From JAJNPS01 sp031378845 (lineage in GTDB: Bacteria > Pseudomonadota > Alphaproteobacteria > Rhodobacterales > Rhodobacteraceae), in the NCBI GenBank assembly GCA_031378845.1, contig JANNES010000003.1, forward strand, positions 186,001-250,000: a DNA stretch of 64,000 bases, read 5' to 3'. The translations under genes were made by a program, and so were the position numbers. Below are positions 52,538-61,663 of the stretch, piece by piece. The notes under the pieces were generated by a model. The model did not search any database. It saw only the letters and a list, made by a program, of their open reading frames with translations, and was not told the DNA's origin. The stretch's first letter is position 1; each line of letters begins with the position of its first letter.

Positions 52538-53191
52538 ATGACGACCGACACGGCGCATCAGTACTGGAACGACCAATGGGCGATGGTGGACGCACCTTCG
52601 AAATGGGCGAGGCCCGAACCCGAAGTGATGGCCCATGCAGAAAACCTCGCCCCCCGCGCGCGCATCCTGGATCTGGGCGCCGGGATCGGGCGGCATGCGC
52701 TGGCCATGGCACGGATGGGCTTTGCGGTCTCGGCGCTTGATGCCGCACCCGCATCGCTGGCAGCCATCCGTGCGGCAAGCAAAGGGCTTCAGATCGACCT
52801 GCATCAAGCAACGATGACCACCCTGCCGTTTGCCGACGCCAGCTTTGACCATGTGCTGTCGTGGAACGTGATCTATCACGGGGATGAGACCATCGTCGCC
52901 CAGTCCATTGCCGAAATCAGGCGCGTCGTGAAACCCGGCGGCACCTTCATGGGCACAATGCTGTCGGCCCGCCGCCTGCCGGTGGAACAGGCCAAGGCGC
53001 GGGGCACCGAATTATCGCGCAACACCTGGGTGTTTGACGGCCCGGGCGACAAGGCGCACCCGCATTACTTTTGCAATGCCGGTGATCTTGTGGCGCTGTT
53101 TTCCGGCTTTGAGGTCCTTTCCCTCCGCGACCAGATCCACGATACACCGGGGTCCTGGCACTGGCACCTTCTGGCGGAGCGTCTGGCATGA
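52538..53191 (+). CDS. Class I SAM-dependent methyltransferase in the phn operon
   Basis: A 217-residue Rossmann-fold methyltransferase: motif I ILDLGAGIGRHALAMARMG near 43, the acidic end of strand 2 (SALDAAPASL), LPFADASFDHVLSWNVIYH near 96 and VVKPGG near 128. No signal peptide. It resembles small-molecule (tellurite/UbiE-like) methyltransferases. It sits between the phosphonate importer and phnM with a 4-base overlap into phnM, so it probably acts on the imported compound or its product; methylation is not part of the known C-P lyase pathway. Confidence 0.8.
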   Translation: MTTDTAHQYWNDQWAMVDAPSKWARPEPEVMAHAENLAPRARILDLGAGIGRHALAMARMGFAVSALDAAPASLAAIRAASKGLQIDLHQATMTTLPFADASFDHVLSWNVIYHGDETIVAQSIAEIRRVVKPGGTFMGTMLSARRLPVEQAKARGTELSRNTWVFDGPGDKAHPHYFCNAGDLVALFSGFEVLSLRDQIHDTPGSWHWHLLAERLA

Positions 53192-54414
53192 CGAACAGCG
53201 GCGGTCCCGTCATCTTCGAAGGCGCACAGGTGATCCTTCCCGGTGAAATCGCACGCGTCTCTGTCCGCACCGAAGGCGGTCGCATTACCGGCCTTGACGC
53301 CCCCACCGACGGGGCACGCGTCATCAGCGCCTCAGGCATGATCATCGCCCCAGCGCTGGTCGACATCCACGGCGACGCCTTTGAACGCCAGATCATGCCA
53401 CGCCCCGGCGTCGCCCTGCCCCTTGATGCGGCCCTTCTGGAAACCGACCGCCAGCTTGCCGCCAATGGTATTGCCACCGCCTATCACGCCTTGACGCTGG
53501 GCTGGGAGCCAGGCCTGCGTTCGGTCGAAACCGGCTGGCAGGTGCATGACACGCTGCGCCGTCTTGCCCCGCGCCTGACCGTCGAGAACCGCCTGCAACT
53601 GCGGTGGGAGACGTTTTGCCATGAGGCGATGACCTTGATCGAAGCGGCCTTGCATTCCCCCCTCACCCCTTCGATCGCCTTTAACGACCACACGACGATG
53701 GCCTTGTTGCACCCCGATGTGCCGATCCAGGAAAGGCCATTTGACTTTGGTCCGGACTTTCCCGTCACCGACATCGACGGCCCCCGCTTTGCCGAGAAAA
53801 TGGGCGAACGCGCCAAACGCGCAAACATGACCAACGCGGCCTTTGTCGACCTGATCGGGTCGATCTGGGCACGCCGCCCGGAGGTGCCGGGATGGATCGA
53901 CAAAATCGCCGCCAAGGGTCGCGCCGTGGGGGCCCCGATGCTCAGCCATGACGACACCCAAGAAGAAACCCGCGCGTTTTTCCGCGCCCGGGGCGCGCGC
54001 ATCTCGGAATTTCCGATGAACCGGCGGACGGCCGACTTTGCCCGCGCGGGCGATGACGCCATCGTCTTTGGCGCGCCCAATGCCGCGCGGGGCGGCAGTC
54101 ATCTCGGTTCTGTCGCAGCGTCGGACATGATCCGCGCGGGGCTGTGCGACATACTGGCATCGGACTACTACTATCCGGCGATGCTGGCCGCCATCGCGCG
54201 CCTTCGCGCCGATCACGTCGGCCCGCTTGAGGCGCTGTGGCCCTTGGTCTCAGCCAATCCTGCGCGCGCTTCGGGGCTGACGGATCGCGGCCAGATTGCG
54301 CCGGATTATCGCGCGGATCTGGTCGTCATGGACTGGCCCGATGGCGGTCTGCCGGCCATACGCCAGACCTGGGTCGCGGGTCGCTGCGCCTATGCCACGA
54401 CGCCGCACGGCTAG
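53188..54414 (+). CDS. phnM: PhnM-like amidohydrolase
   Basis: A 408-residue amidohydrolase-superfamily protein of the PhnM type. It has APALVDIHGDAFERQIMPRPGV near 52-73 (metal site and PRPGV signature), AFNDHTTM near 169, PMLSHDDTQEETRAFF near 249 and LASDYYYPAM near 325, all with family residues. PhnM hydrolyses ribose-1-methylphosphonate 5-triphosphate in C-P lyase pathways. Here no phnGHIJKL genes are present in the window, so it either serves a C-P lyase encoded elsewhere or has another substrate. The stop abuts the stop of the convergent GNAT gene. Confidence 0.85.
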   Translation: MTNSGGPVIFEGAQVILPGEIARVSVRTEGGRITGLDAPTDGARVISASGMIIAPALVDIHGDAFERQIMPRPGVALPLDAALLETDRQLAANGIATAYHALTLGWEPGLRSVETGWQVHDTLRRLAPRLTVENRLQLRWETFCHEAMTLIEAALHSPLTPSIAFNDHTTMALLHPDVPIQERPFDFGPDFPVTDIDGPRFAEKMGERAKRANMTNAAFVDLIGSIWARRPEVPGWIDKIAAKGRAVGAPMLSHDDTQEETRAFFRARGARISEFPMNRRTADFARAGDDAIVFGAPNAARGGSHLGSVAASDMIRAGLCDILASDYYYPAMLAAIARLRADHVGPLEALWPLVSANPARASGLTDRGQIAPDYRADLVVMDWPDGGLPAIRQTWVAGRCAYATTPHG

Positions 54415-55122
54415 TCAACGTTTGAGAATGTAAGCGTGCGCTTGCAGGTCATAGCCGGTGATCCGATACCCTTCCGCAAACCGCTGCATCAGCGTCGCGC
54501 GCAGATCCAGCCGCAACACCAGTGCCTGTGCCTGATCGTCGACCAGCAGCCGCGCAAAGTCGCGCGCAACGGGCACCCGCAAAGACGCCGTGTCCGCCCG
54601 CAACGCCTGCCCCGCAGCGCGTCGTCTGACACCGGCTGCGTTCAGATGCCAGTCCACCAGCAAACGATCCGACGGCACACCTTGGTTGATGCCGGGCATC
54701 TCGCCGTAATAATCGGGATGATACGTCGCCGCCGTGCCACCCAGACGGGCGATGTTCAGGCTGGCATTGACGTGGCGCAAGGGATCAAAGGTCCAGCGGA
54801 CATGTGCAATCCCGCGCGCAAGGCACCAGTCGCGCTGATACCATTTCAGCGCCAGTCCCAGCCCGAGTCCGCGCGCCTCGGGATGGGTGGCCAGCCGGTG
54901 CGAATGCTGGACGCGGCGGTCACGGGTCGGAAAGGCAAAGACATAGCCCAGCATGCGCCCCGCGCGGAACGCACCTGCCGCCAGACCACCTTCGGCGACG
55001 ATCACCATCATGAGGTCCGCCGGATCGACCTTGTCACCGGGACCCCAGACATCCGATTGCAGGGTCTCGGCGGCCAGAAACTCGGTCATGCCCACCAGAT
55101 CGCGGATCACGACATCGGTCAT
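54415..55122 (-). CDS. GNAT-family acyltransferase (COG3375-like), partner of the enolase-family racemase
   Basis: A 235-residue predicted GNAT acyltransferase: HRLATHPEARGLGLGLALKWYQRDW near 76-100 carries the acyl-CoA pyrophosphate loop, then VRWTFDPLRHVNASLNIARLGG near 107 typical of this subfamily. In Geobacillus and others a gene of this family beside N-succinylamino acid racemase encodes succinyl-CoA:D-amino acid N-succinyltransferase. The 4-base overlap with the racemase gene here supports the same job, salvaging D-amino acids. A desuccinylase (M20 peptidase) is not seen in the window. Confidence 0.75.
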   Translation of the reverse strand: MTDVVIRDLVGMTEFLAAETLQSDVWGPGDKVDPADLMMVIVAEGGLAAGAFRAGRMLGYVFAFPTRDRRVQHSHRLATHPEARGLGLGLALKWYQRDWCLARGIAHVRWTFDPLRHVNASLNIARLGGTAATYHPDYYGEMPGINQGVPSDRLLVDWHLNAAGVRRRAAGQALRADTASLRVPVARDFARLLVDDQAQALVLRLDLRATLMQRFAEGYRITGYDLQAHAYILKR

Positions 55123-56243
55123 GGTGCAAAGGTTTCGGTCGCATGCGTCATTGCCGCCAGATAGTCGCGGTCCAGCGTCACACCGATCCCGGGCCCCTCG
55201 GGCACCGGCATTCGGCCCGCCGTCGCCTCAAGCTTTTGTTCGACGATGTCGCGGGTGAAATAGCGGCTGGCCGATGAGGTATCGCCGGGCTTGGTAAAGT
55301 TGGGCAGCGTCGAGAGGTGAATGTTGTGCGCCCGGCCAATGCCTGACTCCAGCATGCCGCCGCACCAGACCGGGACGTGATGGGCGGCGCAGACATCATG
55401 GATGCGCAAACTTTCAAGCAGCCCGCCGCAACGGCCTGCCTTGATGTTTACGACCCGCGTGGCGTCCATCGCGATGGCCTGCCGCGCCTCGACCGCCGAG
55501 CGGATGCTTTCATCGAGGCAGATCGATGTGCCCAGGCGTGCCTGCAAGGTGGCGTGATCGACCATGTCGTTCCACGCCAGCGGCTGCTCGATATAGTCGA
55601 GGTCAAACGCGTCCATCTGCTGCAAAAGACGCGTATCGGCCAGCGTGTAGCAGCAATTGGCATCGACGCTCAGATGCACGTCCGCAAACGCCGCTCGAAC
55701 TGCCGCCAGCATCGCCAGATCATGGCCGGGCATCACCTTGAGCTTGATGCGCTTGTAGCCTTGATCGACATGCGCCCGCACCCGGTCAATCGTGTCCGCA
55801 ATCGGCCCGATCCCGAGCGACACGCCGACATCGACCGCCGTCCCGCTGCCCCCGAGCAACGTCTTGAGCGGCAGGTTCAGCGACTTGGCCCAAAGGTCCC
55901 AGAACGCCATGTCGACCATCGCCTTGGTCATGTAATGCCCACGCCACGGCATCAGCACCCGCGCCAATGCGGCAGGATTTTCAAAGCTTTGCCCGACGAT
56001 GCGCGGCAACAGGACCGTCCGAAGCAGATCCATTCCCCCGGCAATCGTCTCGTCCAGATAGTCCGGCGTGGGGTCCATCACGCCCTCGCCATAGCCCTCC
56101 AGCCGATCCGACCGCAATGTCAGCAGTGGAAAGACTTTTTCCGTCATTGTGCCGGTCGAGATCACAAAGGGGTGCAGCAAAGGCAGGCGGACCAGCCGCA
56201 GCTCTGCCTCGTGGATATGCAACGGCGCGGCTGAAGGGGTCAT
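55119..56243 (-). CDS. Enolase-superfamily o-succinylbenzoate synthase/N-succinylamino acid racemase
   Basis: A 374-residue OSBS/NSAR-like enzyme: capping domain, then KRIKLKVMPG near 165 (KxK lysine), metal ligands in SVDANCCY near 191, EQPLAWNDM near 220 and CLDESI near 243, and the second lysine in VVNIKAGRCGG near 267. Retained motifs predict activity. No other menaquinone genes are near, and the coupled GNAT gene favours N-succinylamino acid racemase. I chose the ATG at 56243 because AAGGTG lies 7 bases upstream. It is divergent from the RpiR regulator and the peptide importer. Confidence 0.82.
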   Translation of the reverse strand: MTPSAAPLHIHEAELRLVRLPLLHPFVISTGTMTEKVFPLLTLRSDRLEGYGEGVMDPTPDYLDETIAGGMDLLRTVLLPRIVGQSFENPAALARVLMPWRGHYMTKAMVDMAFWDLWAKSLNLPLKTLLGGSGTAVDVGVSLGIGPIADTIDRVRAHVDQGYKRIKLKVMPGHDLAMLAAVRAAFADVHLSVDANCCYTLADTRLLQQMDAFDLDYIEQPLAWNDMVDHATLQARLGTSICLDESIRSAVEARQAIAMDATRVVNIKAGRCGGLLESLRIHDVCAAHHVPVWCGGMLESGIGRAHNIHLSTLPNFTKPGDTSSASRYFTRDIVEQKLEATAGRMPVPEGPGIGVTLDRDYLAAMTHATETFAP

Positions 56244-56361
56244 GGCGTCACCTTGTGCTGATCGCCGCAGCCTAGGCGAAAGATAGTTTTCTTGCAAGAT
56301 TGACCGTTAGAAATTTTACTGTCAGATTAATGTATCAACTCTGCGAAGGTGAAGCCGAATC

Positions 56362-57273
56362 GTGGATGCCAAAACCAAGGTCATGACCAAAGGCGATTTG
56401 CGCGACCGTCTGTCGGCAAGCATGGACCATGCGACCAAGGCCGAGGCCACCATTGCCAGCTACATGCTGACCAACCTCAAAAGCCTGCCATTCGAGACCG
56501 CCGCTTCTGTCGCACAACGCATCGGCGTGTCCGAGGCCTCCATCGGGCGTTATTGCCGGCTGATCGGTTTTCAACATTTCAAGTCACTCAAGGCGCAGCT
56601 GCAGGCCGATCTGGGCGACAAGGCCTGGCTTATCGGTGACCGGCTGCGCGACTTTCACCAGCGCTCGCAACGCGGTGGTGCCGAGGCCGCCCGCGCGCTG
56701 GAACTGGAACTTGCCGCCATCGTTGCGGTGCACGAGATTGCGCATACACCGGAATTTGCCACCTGCATCGCGCGGCTTGCCAGCTGCAATTCGGTGCATG
56801 TGGCGGGCTTTCAGACCGAACGCTATCTGGCTGCGCAACTGGCGCACGGGCTGCAATACCTGCGCCCCGGCGTGCATCTGGCCGATCTTTCAGGCGGCAA
56901 CTTTGCCGACGTTCTGCTCGACAATCCCGACCGCTCGTGTCTCGTCCTGATCGACGCCCGCCGCTATTCGCGGCATACCCAAAAGCTTGCAACACAGGCA
57001 AAGGCGCGCGGCATGCCCGTTACTCTGATCACCGATCCCTACTGCGACTGGGGCCGCGCCTTGGCCTCGGAAATGTTTGCCGTGCCGACCGACGTCAATC
57101 ACTTCTGGGATGCCACTTCGGTCATGTCAAGCCTGATCGGGCAAATGGTCAACGGCGTTTTCAACCAACTGGGGGCCGAAGTGGAAACACGGATGGCCCA
57201 GGTTTCCTCACTTTACAGCGACTTCATCGGGCACACTGGCGACGCCCGACATACGCGTCCAACCAATAAATAA
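56362..57273 (+). CDS. RpiR-family regulator of the peptide/D-amino-acid locus
   Basis: A 303-residue RpiR-type regulator: an N-terminal helix-turn-helix domain (FETAASVAQRIGVSEASIGRYCRLIGFQHFKSLK, about 44-77) and a C-terminal SIS-like domain (NSVHVAGFQTERYLAAQL near 147). SIS domains bind phosphosugars or amino-sugar derivatives. The start is GTG at 56362; an ATG seven codons later is an alternative. It lies divergent from the racemase and 24 bases before the binding-protein gene, so it likely controls both sides. Confidence 0.82.
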   Translation: MDAKTKVMTKGDLRDRLSASMDHATKAEATIASYMLTNLKSLPFETAASVAQRIGVSEASIGRYCRLIGFQHFKSLKAQLQADLGDKAWLIGDRLRDFHQRSQRGGAEAARALELELAAIVAVHEIAHTPEFATCIARLASCNSVHVAGFQTERYLAAQLAHGLQYLRPGVHLADLSGGNFADVLLDNPDRSCLVLIDARRYSRHTQKLATQAKARGMPVTLITDPYCDWGRALASEMFAVPTDVNHFWDATSVMSSLIGQMVNGVFNQLGAEVETRMAQVSSLYSDFIGHTGDARHTRPTNK

Positions 57274-57297
57274 ACGAACAACAACAAGGGTGTTTCC

Positions 57298-58878
57298 ATG
57301 ACCATGCGGTTTCGACACGCGGCTCTTGCCGCGACGGCAAGCTATTTCGCACTGCTGGGCGCAAGTTCTGCAGTCCTGGCCCAGGAGGCGATCTTTGTAC
57401 TCCCCCTCTCCGAGGTCGGGGTGCCGAGCTATGACATCATCCGCCAAGGCAACACCAATCTTGGCGCTTACATGATCTACGACACGATGCTCGTGCAGGA
57501 CGCCGACCAGTCCTTCCACCCCGGCCTCGCCACCTCGTGGACCGAGGCCGCGGATGGCATGTCATGGACCTTTGAGATCAAGCCCGGCGTCACCTTCCAC
57601 AACGGCGAGCCGCTGACGGCAGCCGCCATCGTCGCCTGGCTTGGTTTTTTTGCCGACAGCGACAACGCCTTTACCACCCAGTCCATCGCCAAGGCCGAGG
57701 CGACCGGCGAGATGACCGTCACGCTGACAATGAAGAACCCCGACCCGAACCTTCTGTTCAACCTCGCCTCCAGCACGATGGGCGTGATCGAGCCCAAGGC
57801 CTATGTCGCGATGGGCGAGGATTACGGCGTCACAGACGCGGTCGGCACCGGCCCCTTCAAGATGGAAAGTTTTGCCATCGGCTCGGAAACGGTCCTTGTG
57901 CGCAACGACGACTACACCTGGGGATCAGACCTTGCCGACAACAAGGGCCCGGCCAAGATCTCCCGCATCACCTTGCGCGAAATCGCCGAGGACAGCACCG
58001 CGTTTCTGGAACTGAAGACCGGCGGCGTCGACATGCTGATGTCGGTCCCGACCGATTTTCTGGGCGAGCTGGCCAAAGAGCCCGCGATCAGCACACTGAC
58101 CCTGCCGGGCCTCGAGGTCGTCTACATGCCGATCAACGTGACCAAGGCACCCTTTGACGACATCAAGGTCCGCGAAGCTGTCGCCTTTGCCGTAAACCAG
58201 CAAGAGATCCTCGACGCCGTCTATGGCGGTGTCGGTGCCGTGGCCAACCAGTTCCTGATCTCCTCGCTGCCCGAAAGCCAGGTCGATCCGAAGTATCTGA
58301 TCAGCTATGATCCGGCCAAATCAGCCGCGTTGCTGGAAGAAGCAGGCTGGGTCATGGGCGCTGACGGCGTCCGCGCCAAGGACGGCGCGCCGCTGACGAT
58401 CAGTCTGTGGACCCAAAGCGACGGCTCTTTCCGTCGCCTCGCCGAGGTCGTGCAGGCCGAACTCAAGGCCGTCGGCGTAGCGGCGGAGATCACGACGTTC
58501 GACAGCTCCACCATCCGCGACCAGTACAAGACCGGTGAGCAACAGCTGGCGGTCCGGTCCTACTGGTGGGGCAATGCCGACATCGTCGACTGGTTCTTTG
58601 GCGGTGACCGTCTGGGCTATCCGAACGTTTCGATGTTCAACGATCCCAAGGCCGAAACCCTGCGTGCAGCCTCGATGACCGGCTCAAAGAACAGCGCCGA
58701 GCGGATTGCCAACTTCAAGGCCTATCACGAATACGTCCTGTCGCAGTTTGCCTTTGCGCCGATCTATCAGCCGGTTCAGAACATCGGCTACAACAAGGAA
58801 CGCATCATGATGCCGGCCGTGATCCGTGCGCCCCGCATCACCGGGCAGACCATCCTGTCGATGGAAGTCATCGAATAG
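57298..58878 (+). CDS. DppA-like peptide/oligopeptide-binding protein
   Basis: A 526-residue exported solute-binding protein of family 5 (signal peptide ending AVLA-QE, about residue 29). It has the family signature region around SWTEAADGMSWTFEIKPGVTFHNGEPL (about 78-104) and the later TGPFKMESF near 184. Members bind di- or oligopeptides, nickel or sugars. It is the first transport gene of a five-gene importer and is separated from the permeases by a strong hairpin, which would favour high expression of this component. Confidence 0.88.
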   Translation: MTMRFRHAALAATASYFALLGASSAVLAQEAIFVLPLSEVGVPSYDIIRQGNTNLGAYMIYDTMLVQDADQSFHPGLATSWTEAADGMSWTFEIKPGVTFHNGEPLTAAAIVAWLGFFADSDNAFTTQSIAKAEATGEMTVTLTMKNPDPNLLFNLASSTMGVIEPKAYVAMGEDYGVTDAVGTGPFKMESFAIGSETVLVRNDDYTWGSDLADNKGPAKISRITLREIAEDSTAFLELKTGGVDMLMSVPTDFLGELAKEPAISTLTLPGLEVVYMPINVTKAPFDDIKVREAVAFAVNQQEILDAVYGGVGAVANQFLISSLPESQVDPKYLISYDPAKSAALLEEAGWVMGADGVRAKDGAPLTISLWTQSDGSFRRLAEVVQAELKAVGVAAEITTFDSSTIRDQYKTGEQQLAVRSYWWGNADIVDWFFGGDRLGYPNVSMFNDPKAETLRAASMTGSKNSAERIANFKAYHEYVLSQFAFAPIYQPVQNIGYNKERIMMPAVIRAPRITGQTILSMEVIE

Positions 58879-58888
58879 ACCGATCACG

Positions 58889-58915
58889 GCGCTTTGCGGT
58901 CGCCCCGCAAAGCGC
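58889..58915. promoter_or_regulatory. Strong stem-loop between binding-protein and permease genes
   Basis: An 11-base perfect stem, GCGCTTTGCGG (58889-58899) and CCGCAAAGCGC (58905-58915), with a 5-base loop, 10 bases after the binding-protein stop. No U-tract follows, so it is more likely an mRNA-stabilising or attenuating element, which would leave more binding-protein message than permease message, than a full terminator. Confidence 0.7.
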
Positions 58916-58938
58916 GTCCCCTTTCGCGGAGTCTTGCG

Positions 58939-59865
58939 ATGATCGGCTATTTGATCAAACGACTGCTGATGCTGATCCCGGTCTTTTTCGCCGTTTCCAT
59001 CATCATCTTTGCGATCATCCACCTGATCCCCGGCGACCCGGTAGACAGCCTTTTGAAGGTCGGCTCCAGCCCCGCCCAGCGCGCCATCATCGAGGTGCGG
59101 TACGGCTTGGACAAACCCCTGCCGGTGCAATATGCGATCTGGCTCGGCAACCTTTTGACCGGTGATCTGGGCACCGCGATTGTGGGCCGTCGCCCCGTTG
59201 CCGACCTCGTCATGCAGGCCCTGCCCTATTCGCTGGCGCTGGGCGGCTTTGCGCTTTTGTTCTCGACCGTGGTCGGACTGGTTCTGGGTGTGATCGCCGC
59301 CCTGAACCGCGACACCTTGATTGACCAGATCGTCATGGGCGGGGTTCTCTTGGGGTCCACCGTACCCAGCTTTTGGCTTGGCCTGCTGATGATCCTTGCC
59401 TTTGCGGTCTATTTCCCGTGGTTTCCGGTCTCTGGCGCGCGGGGCTGGTCCTCGCTGGTGCTGCCGGTCCTGACCATCGGCCTTGGCGGTATGGCGCTGG
59501 TTGCCCGCGTGACGCGGATCGAGATGATCGACGTCGGGCGGCGGGATTTCGTGATGCTGCTGCACGCCAAGGGCTTGCATCCGATGCGGATCGCCTTGGT
59601 GCATGTGCTGCGCCATGTCTTGATCCCGGTGGTCACGATCCTGGCGCTGCGCATCGGCTGGGTGCTCGGCGGGGCGGTCACCGTCGAGGTGGTCTTTGCG
59701 CGCCCCGGTCTTGGCACGCTCTTGATCAAGGCGCTGAACCAGCATGACTATCCCGTGGTGCAGGCCTGCCTCTTGATGCTGGCGATGGCGGTGATGCTGG
59801 GCACGCTTCTGGGCGATATCTTGCAGGCTGCGATGGACCCGCGTGTCCGGGCGGCACTGGCATGA
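58939..59865 (+). CDS. DppB-like peptide ABC permease
   Basis: A 308-residue inner-membrane permease of the DppB/OppB class: first helix IGYLIKRLLMLIPVFFAVSIIIF, then IIHLIPGDPVDSLL near 35-48 and the cytoplasmic EAA loop (MLLHAKGLHPMRIALVHVLRHVLIPV near 208-233). I chose ATG 58939 because GGAG (58928-58931) is upstream and the longer frame covers the hairpin. It overlaps the next gene by 4 bases. Confidence 0.88.
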   Translation: MIGYLIKRLLMLIPVFFAVSIIIFAIIHLIPGDPVDSLLKVGSSPAQRAIIEVRYGLDKPLPVQYAIWLGNLLTGDLGTAIVGRRPVADLVMQALPYSLALGGFALLFSTVVGLVLGVIAALNRDTLIDQIVMGGVLLGSTVPSFWLGLLMILAFAVYFPWFPVSGARGWSSLVLPVLTIGLGGMALVARVTRIEMIDVGRRDFVMLLHAKGLHPMRIALVHVLRHVLIPVVTILALRIGWVLGGAVTVEVVFARPGLGTLLIKALNQHDYPVVQACLLMLAMAVMLGTLLGDILQAAMDPRVRAALA

Positions 59866-60710
59866 ATGCGCTCGCAACCCCCATCATCCGGTCCTTGCGC
59901 CAACCCAAAGGCGCGATCGCCGGCGGCTGGCTGATCGGCCTTGTGTTGCTGGCCGTCTTTGTACCGCTGCTGTCACCTTACGCCTATGACGTGCAGAACC
60001 TGCCCAATGCCTTTGCCCCGCCCTCGGGCGCGCACTGGTTCGGCACCGATGAGTTCGGGCGCGACCTTCTGACCCGCATCTTGTACGGCGCGCGCACCTC
60101 GCTGTCGGTCTCGGCCATCGCCATCGGCCTTTCGGTGACGGTCGGTATGTGCCTGGGTGCGGCGGCGGGCTATCTTGGCGGCTGGTTCGACCGCATCGTG
60201 ACCTCGATCGTCGACCTTTCGTGGTCATTCCCCGAAATCCTCGTGGCGCTGATCCTTGTGGCCATCATCGGCCCCGGCGTTACCGGCACGCTTGTGGCCA
60301 TCGGCGTGGCCTACCTTGCGCAGTTCACCCGCCTGACCCGTGCGCAGATCATGGCGATCAAGTCCGAGACCTATGTCGAGGCCTCGCGCAGTCTTGGCGC
60401 CTCCAACGTCTTCATCCTTGGCCGCCACCTGATCCCGAACGCGCTGGCGCCGGTGCTGGTGTCGGCGATGCTGGCGACGGGCGATGCGATTATCTTGGAG
60501 GCGACGCTTGGCTTTTTCGGCCTTGGCGCGCAGCCGCCCACCCCCAGTTGGGGGTCGATGATGTCCTCGGGGACCGCGCAGTTGTTCAAGGCGCCGTGGA
60601 TCATCTTGTTCCCCGGTCTTGCCGTGGCGATCACCGTCATCGCGATCAACCTTTTTGGTGATGCGCTGATCAAGTCGCTGGATATCCGCAGCAGGATGCG
60701 CGCCGCATGA
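59862..60710 (+). CDS. DppC-like peptide ABC permease
   Basis: A 282-residue partner permease of the DppC class: LFVPLLSPYAYDVQNLP-type opening after the first helix, HWFGTDEFGRDLLTRILYGARTSL near 55-78 (class signature) and the EAA loop (VEASRSLGASNVFILGRHLIPNALAPV near 174-200). It is translationally coupled on both sides by 4-base overlaps. Confidence 0.88.
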   Translation: MNALATPIIRSLRQPKGAIAGGWLIGLVLLAVFVPLLSPYAYDVQNLPNAFAPPSGAHWFGTDEFGRDLLTRILYGARTSLSVSAIAIGLSVTVGMCLGAAAGYLGGWFDRIVTSIVDLSWSFPEILVALILVAIIGPGVTGTLVAIGVAYLAQFTRLTRAQIMAIKSETYVEASRSLGASNVFILGRHLIPNALAPVLVSAMLATGDAIILEATLGFFGLGAQPPTPSWGSMMSSGTAQLFKAPWIILFPGLAVAITVIAINLFGDALIKSLDIRSRMRAA

Positions 60711-61663
60711 CGCTATTGTCCGTCGAAAACATGTCGGTCAGCATCGGCAGCATCTCACCGCTCAACGCCATCAGCTTTGCGCTGGAGCGGGGCGAGATCC
60801 TTGCCTTGGTCGGCGAATCCGGGTCTGGCAAGTCGCTGACCGCCCTTGCGCTGACCGGGCTGTTGCATTTGATCGGCGGGCGCGTGACGCAGGGGGCCAT
60901 CCGCTTTGATGGGGTGGATCTGACCACCCTGCCCGAGGCCAGGCTGCGCCCTTACCGCGGCAAACGCATCGCGTTCATCACGCAAAATCCGATGACAGCT
61001 TTGGACCCGGTCCAGCAGATCGGCCCGCAGATCGACATCGTGTCGCGGCTGCATCTGGGCCTTGACGCCCGCGCCGCCCGTGCGCGCAGCATCGAGACGC
61101 TGACCCAGTTGCGCATCCCCGATGCCGCAGCGATCTGCCAGTCCTATCCCCACCAGCTGTCGGGCGGGATGAAGCAGCGCATCGTCATCGCCATGGCCCT
61201 TGTGGGTGAGCCTGACCTGATCGTCGCCGACGAGCCGACGACTGCCCTTGATGTGACGGTGCAGGCGCAGATCGTGCATCTCTTGGACAATCTGGTGCGC
61301 GACCGGGGCCTTGGTCTGATCCTCATCACGCATGACATGGGCGTGGTGGCCCAGATCGCAACCTCGGTTGCCGTGCTCTATGCGGGCCGAATGGCCGAGG
61401 CGCAAGAGGTCAACAGCCTGTTCAGGACCCCCGCCCATCCCTACACCACCGCCCTGATCGACTGCATCCCGCGCGCGACGATGCAGCCCGGAGAGTTGAC
61501 CGGCATCCCCGGCACCGTCCCGGGGGTTGCAGACTACCCGCCCGGCTGTCGCTATCATCCGCGCTGCCCGCGCGCGCAAGACATCTGCCGCAGCGACATT
61601 CCGGCCCTTCGCGTAATTGCCGGCGGCGTGGTCGCGTGCCACTTTGCGATGGGTGCAACATGA
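60707..61663 (+). CDS. DppD-like peptide ABC ATP-binding protein
   Basis: A 318-residue ATPase: Walker A GESGSGKSL near 37, signature LSGGMKQRI near 148, Walker B LIVADEPTTALD near 168 and a switch His in LITHDMG near 205. A C-terminal cysteine-bearing oligopeptide motif (CRYHPRCPRAQDIC near 282-295) is typical of the Dpp/Opp class and may hold a 4Fe-4S cluster. It overlaps the second ATPase gene by 4 bases. Confidence 0.88.
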   Translation: MTLLSVENMSVSIGSISPLNAISFALERGEILALVGESGSGKSLTALALTGLLHLIGGRVTQGAIRFDGVDLTTLPEARLRPYRGKRIAFITQNPMTALDPVQQIGPQIDIVSRLHLGLDARAARARSIETLTQLRIPDAAAICQSYPHQLSGGMKQRIVIAMALVGEPDLIVADEPTTALDVTVQAQIVHLLDNLVRDRGLGLILITHDMGVVAQIATSVAVLYAGRMAEAQEVNSLFRTPAHPYTTALIDCIPRATMQPGELTGIPGTVPGVADYPPGCRYHPRCPRAQDICRSDIPALRVIAGGVVACHFAMGAT

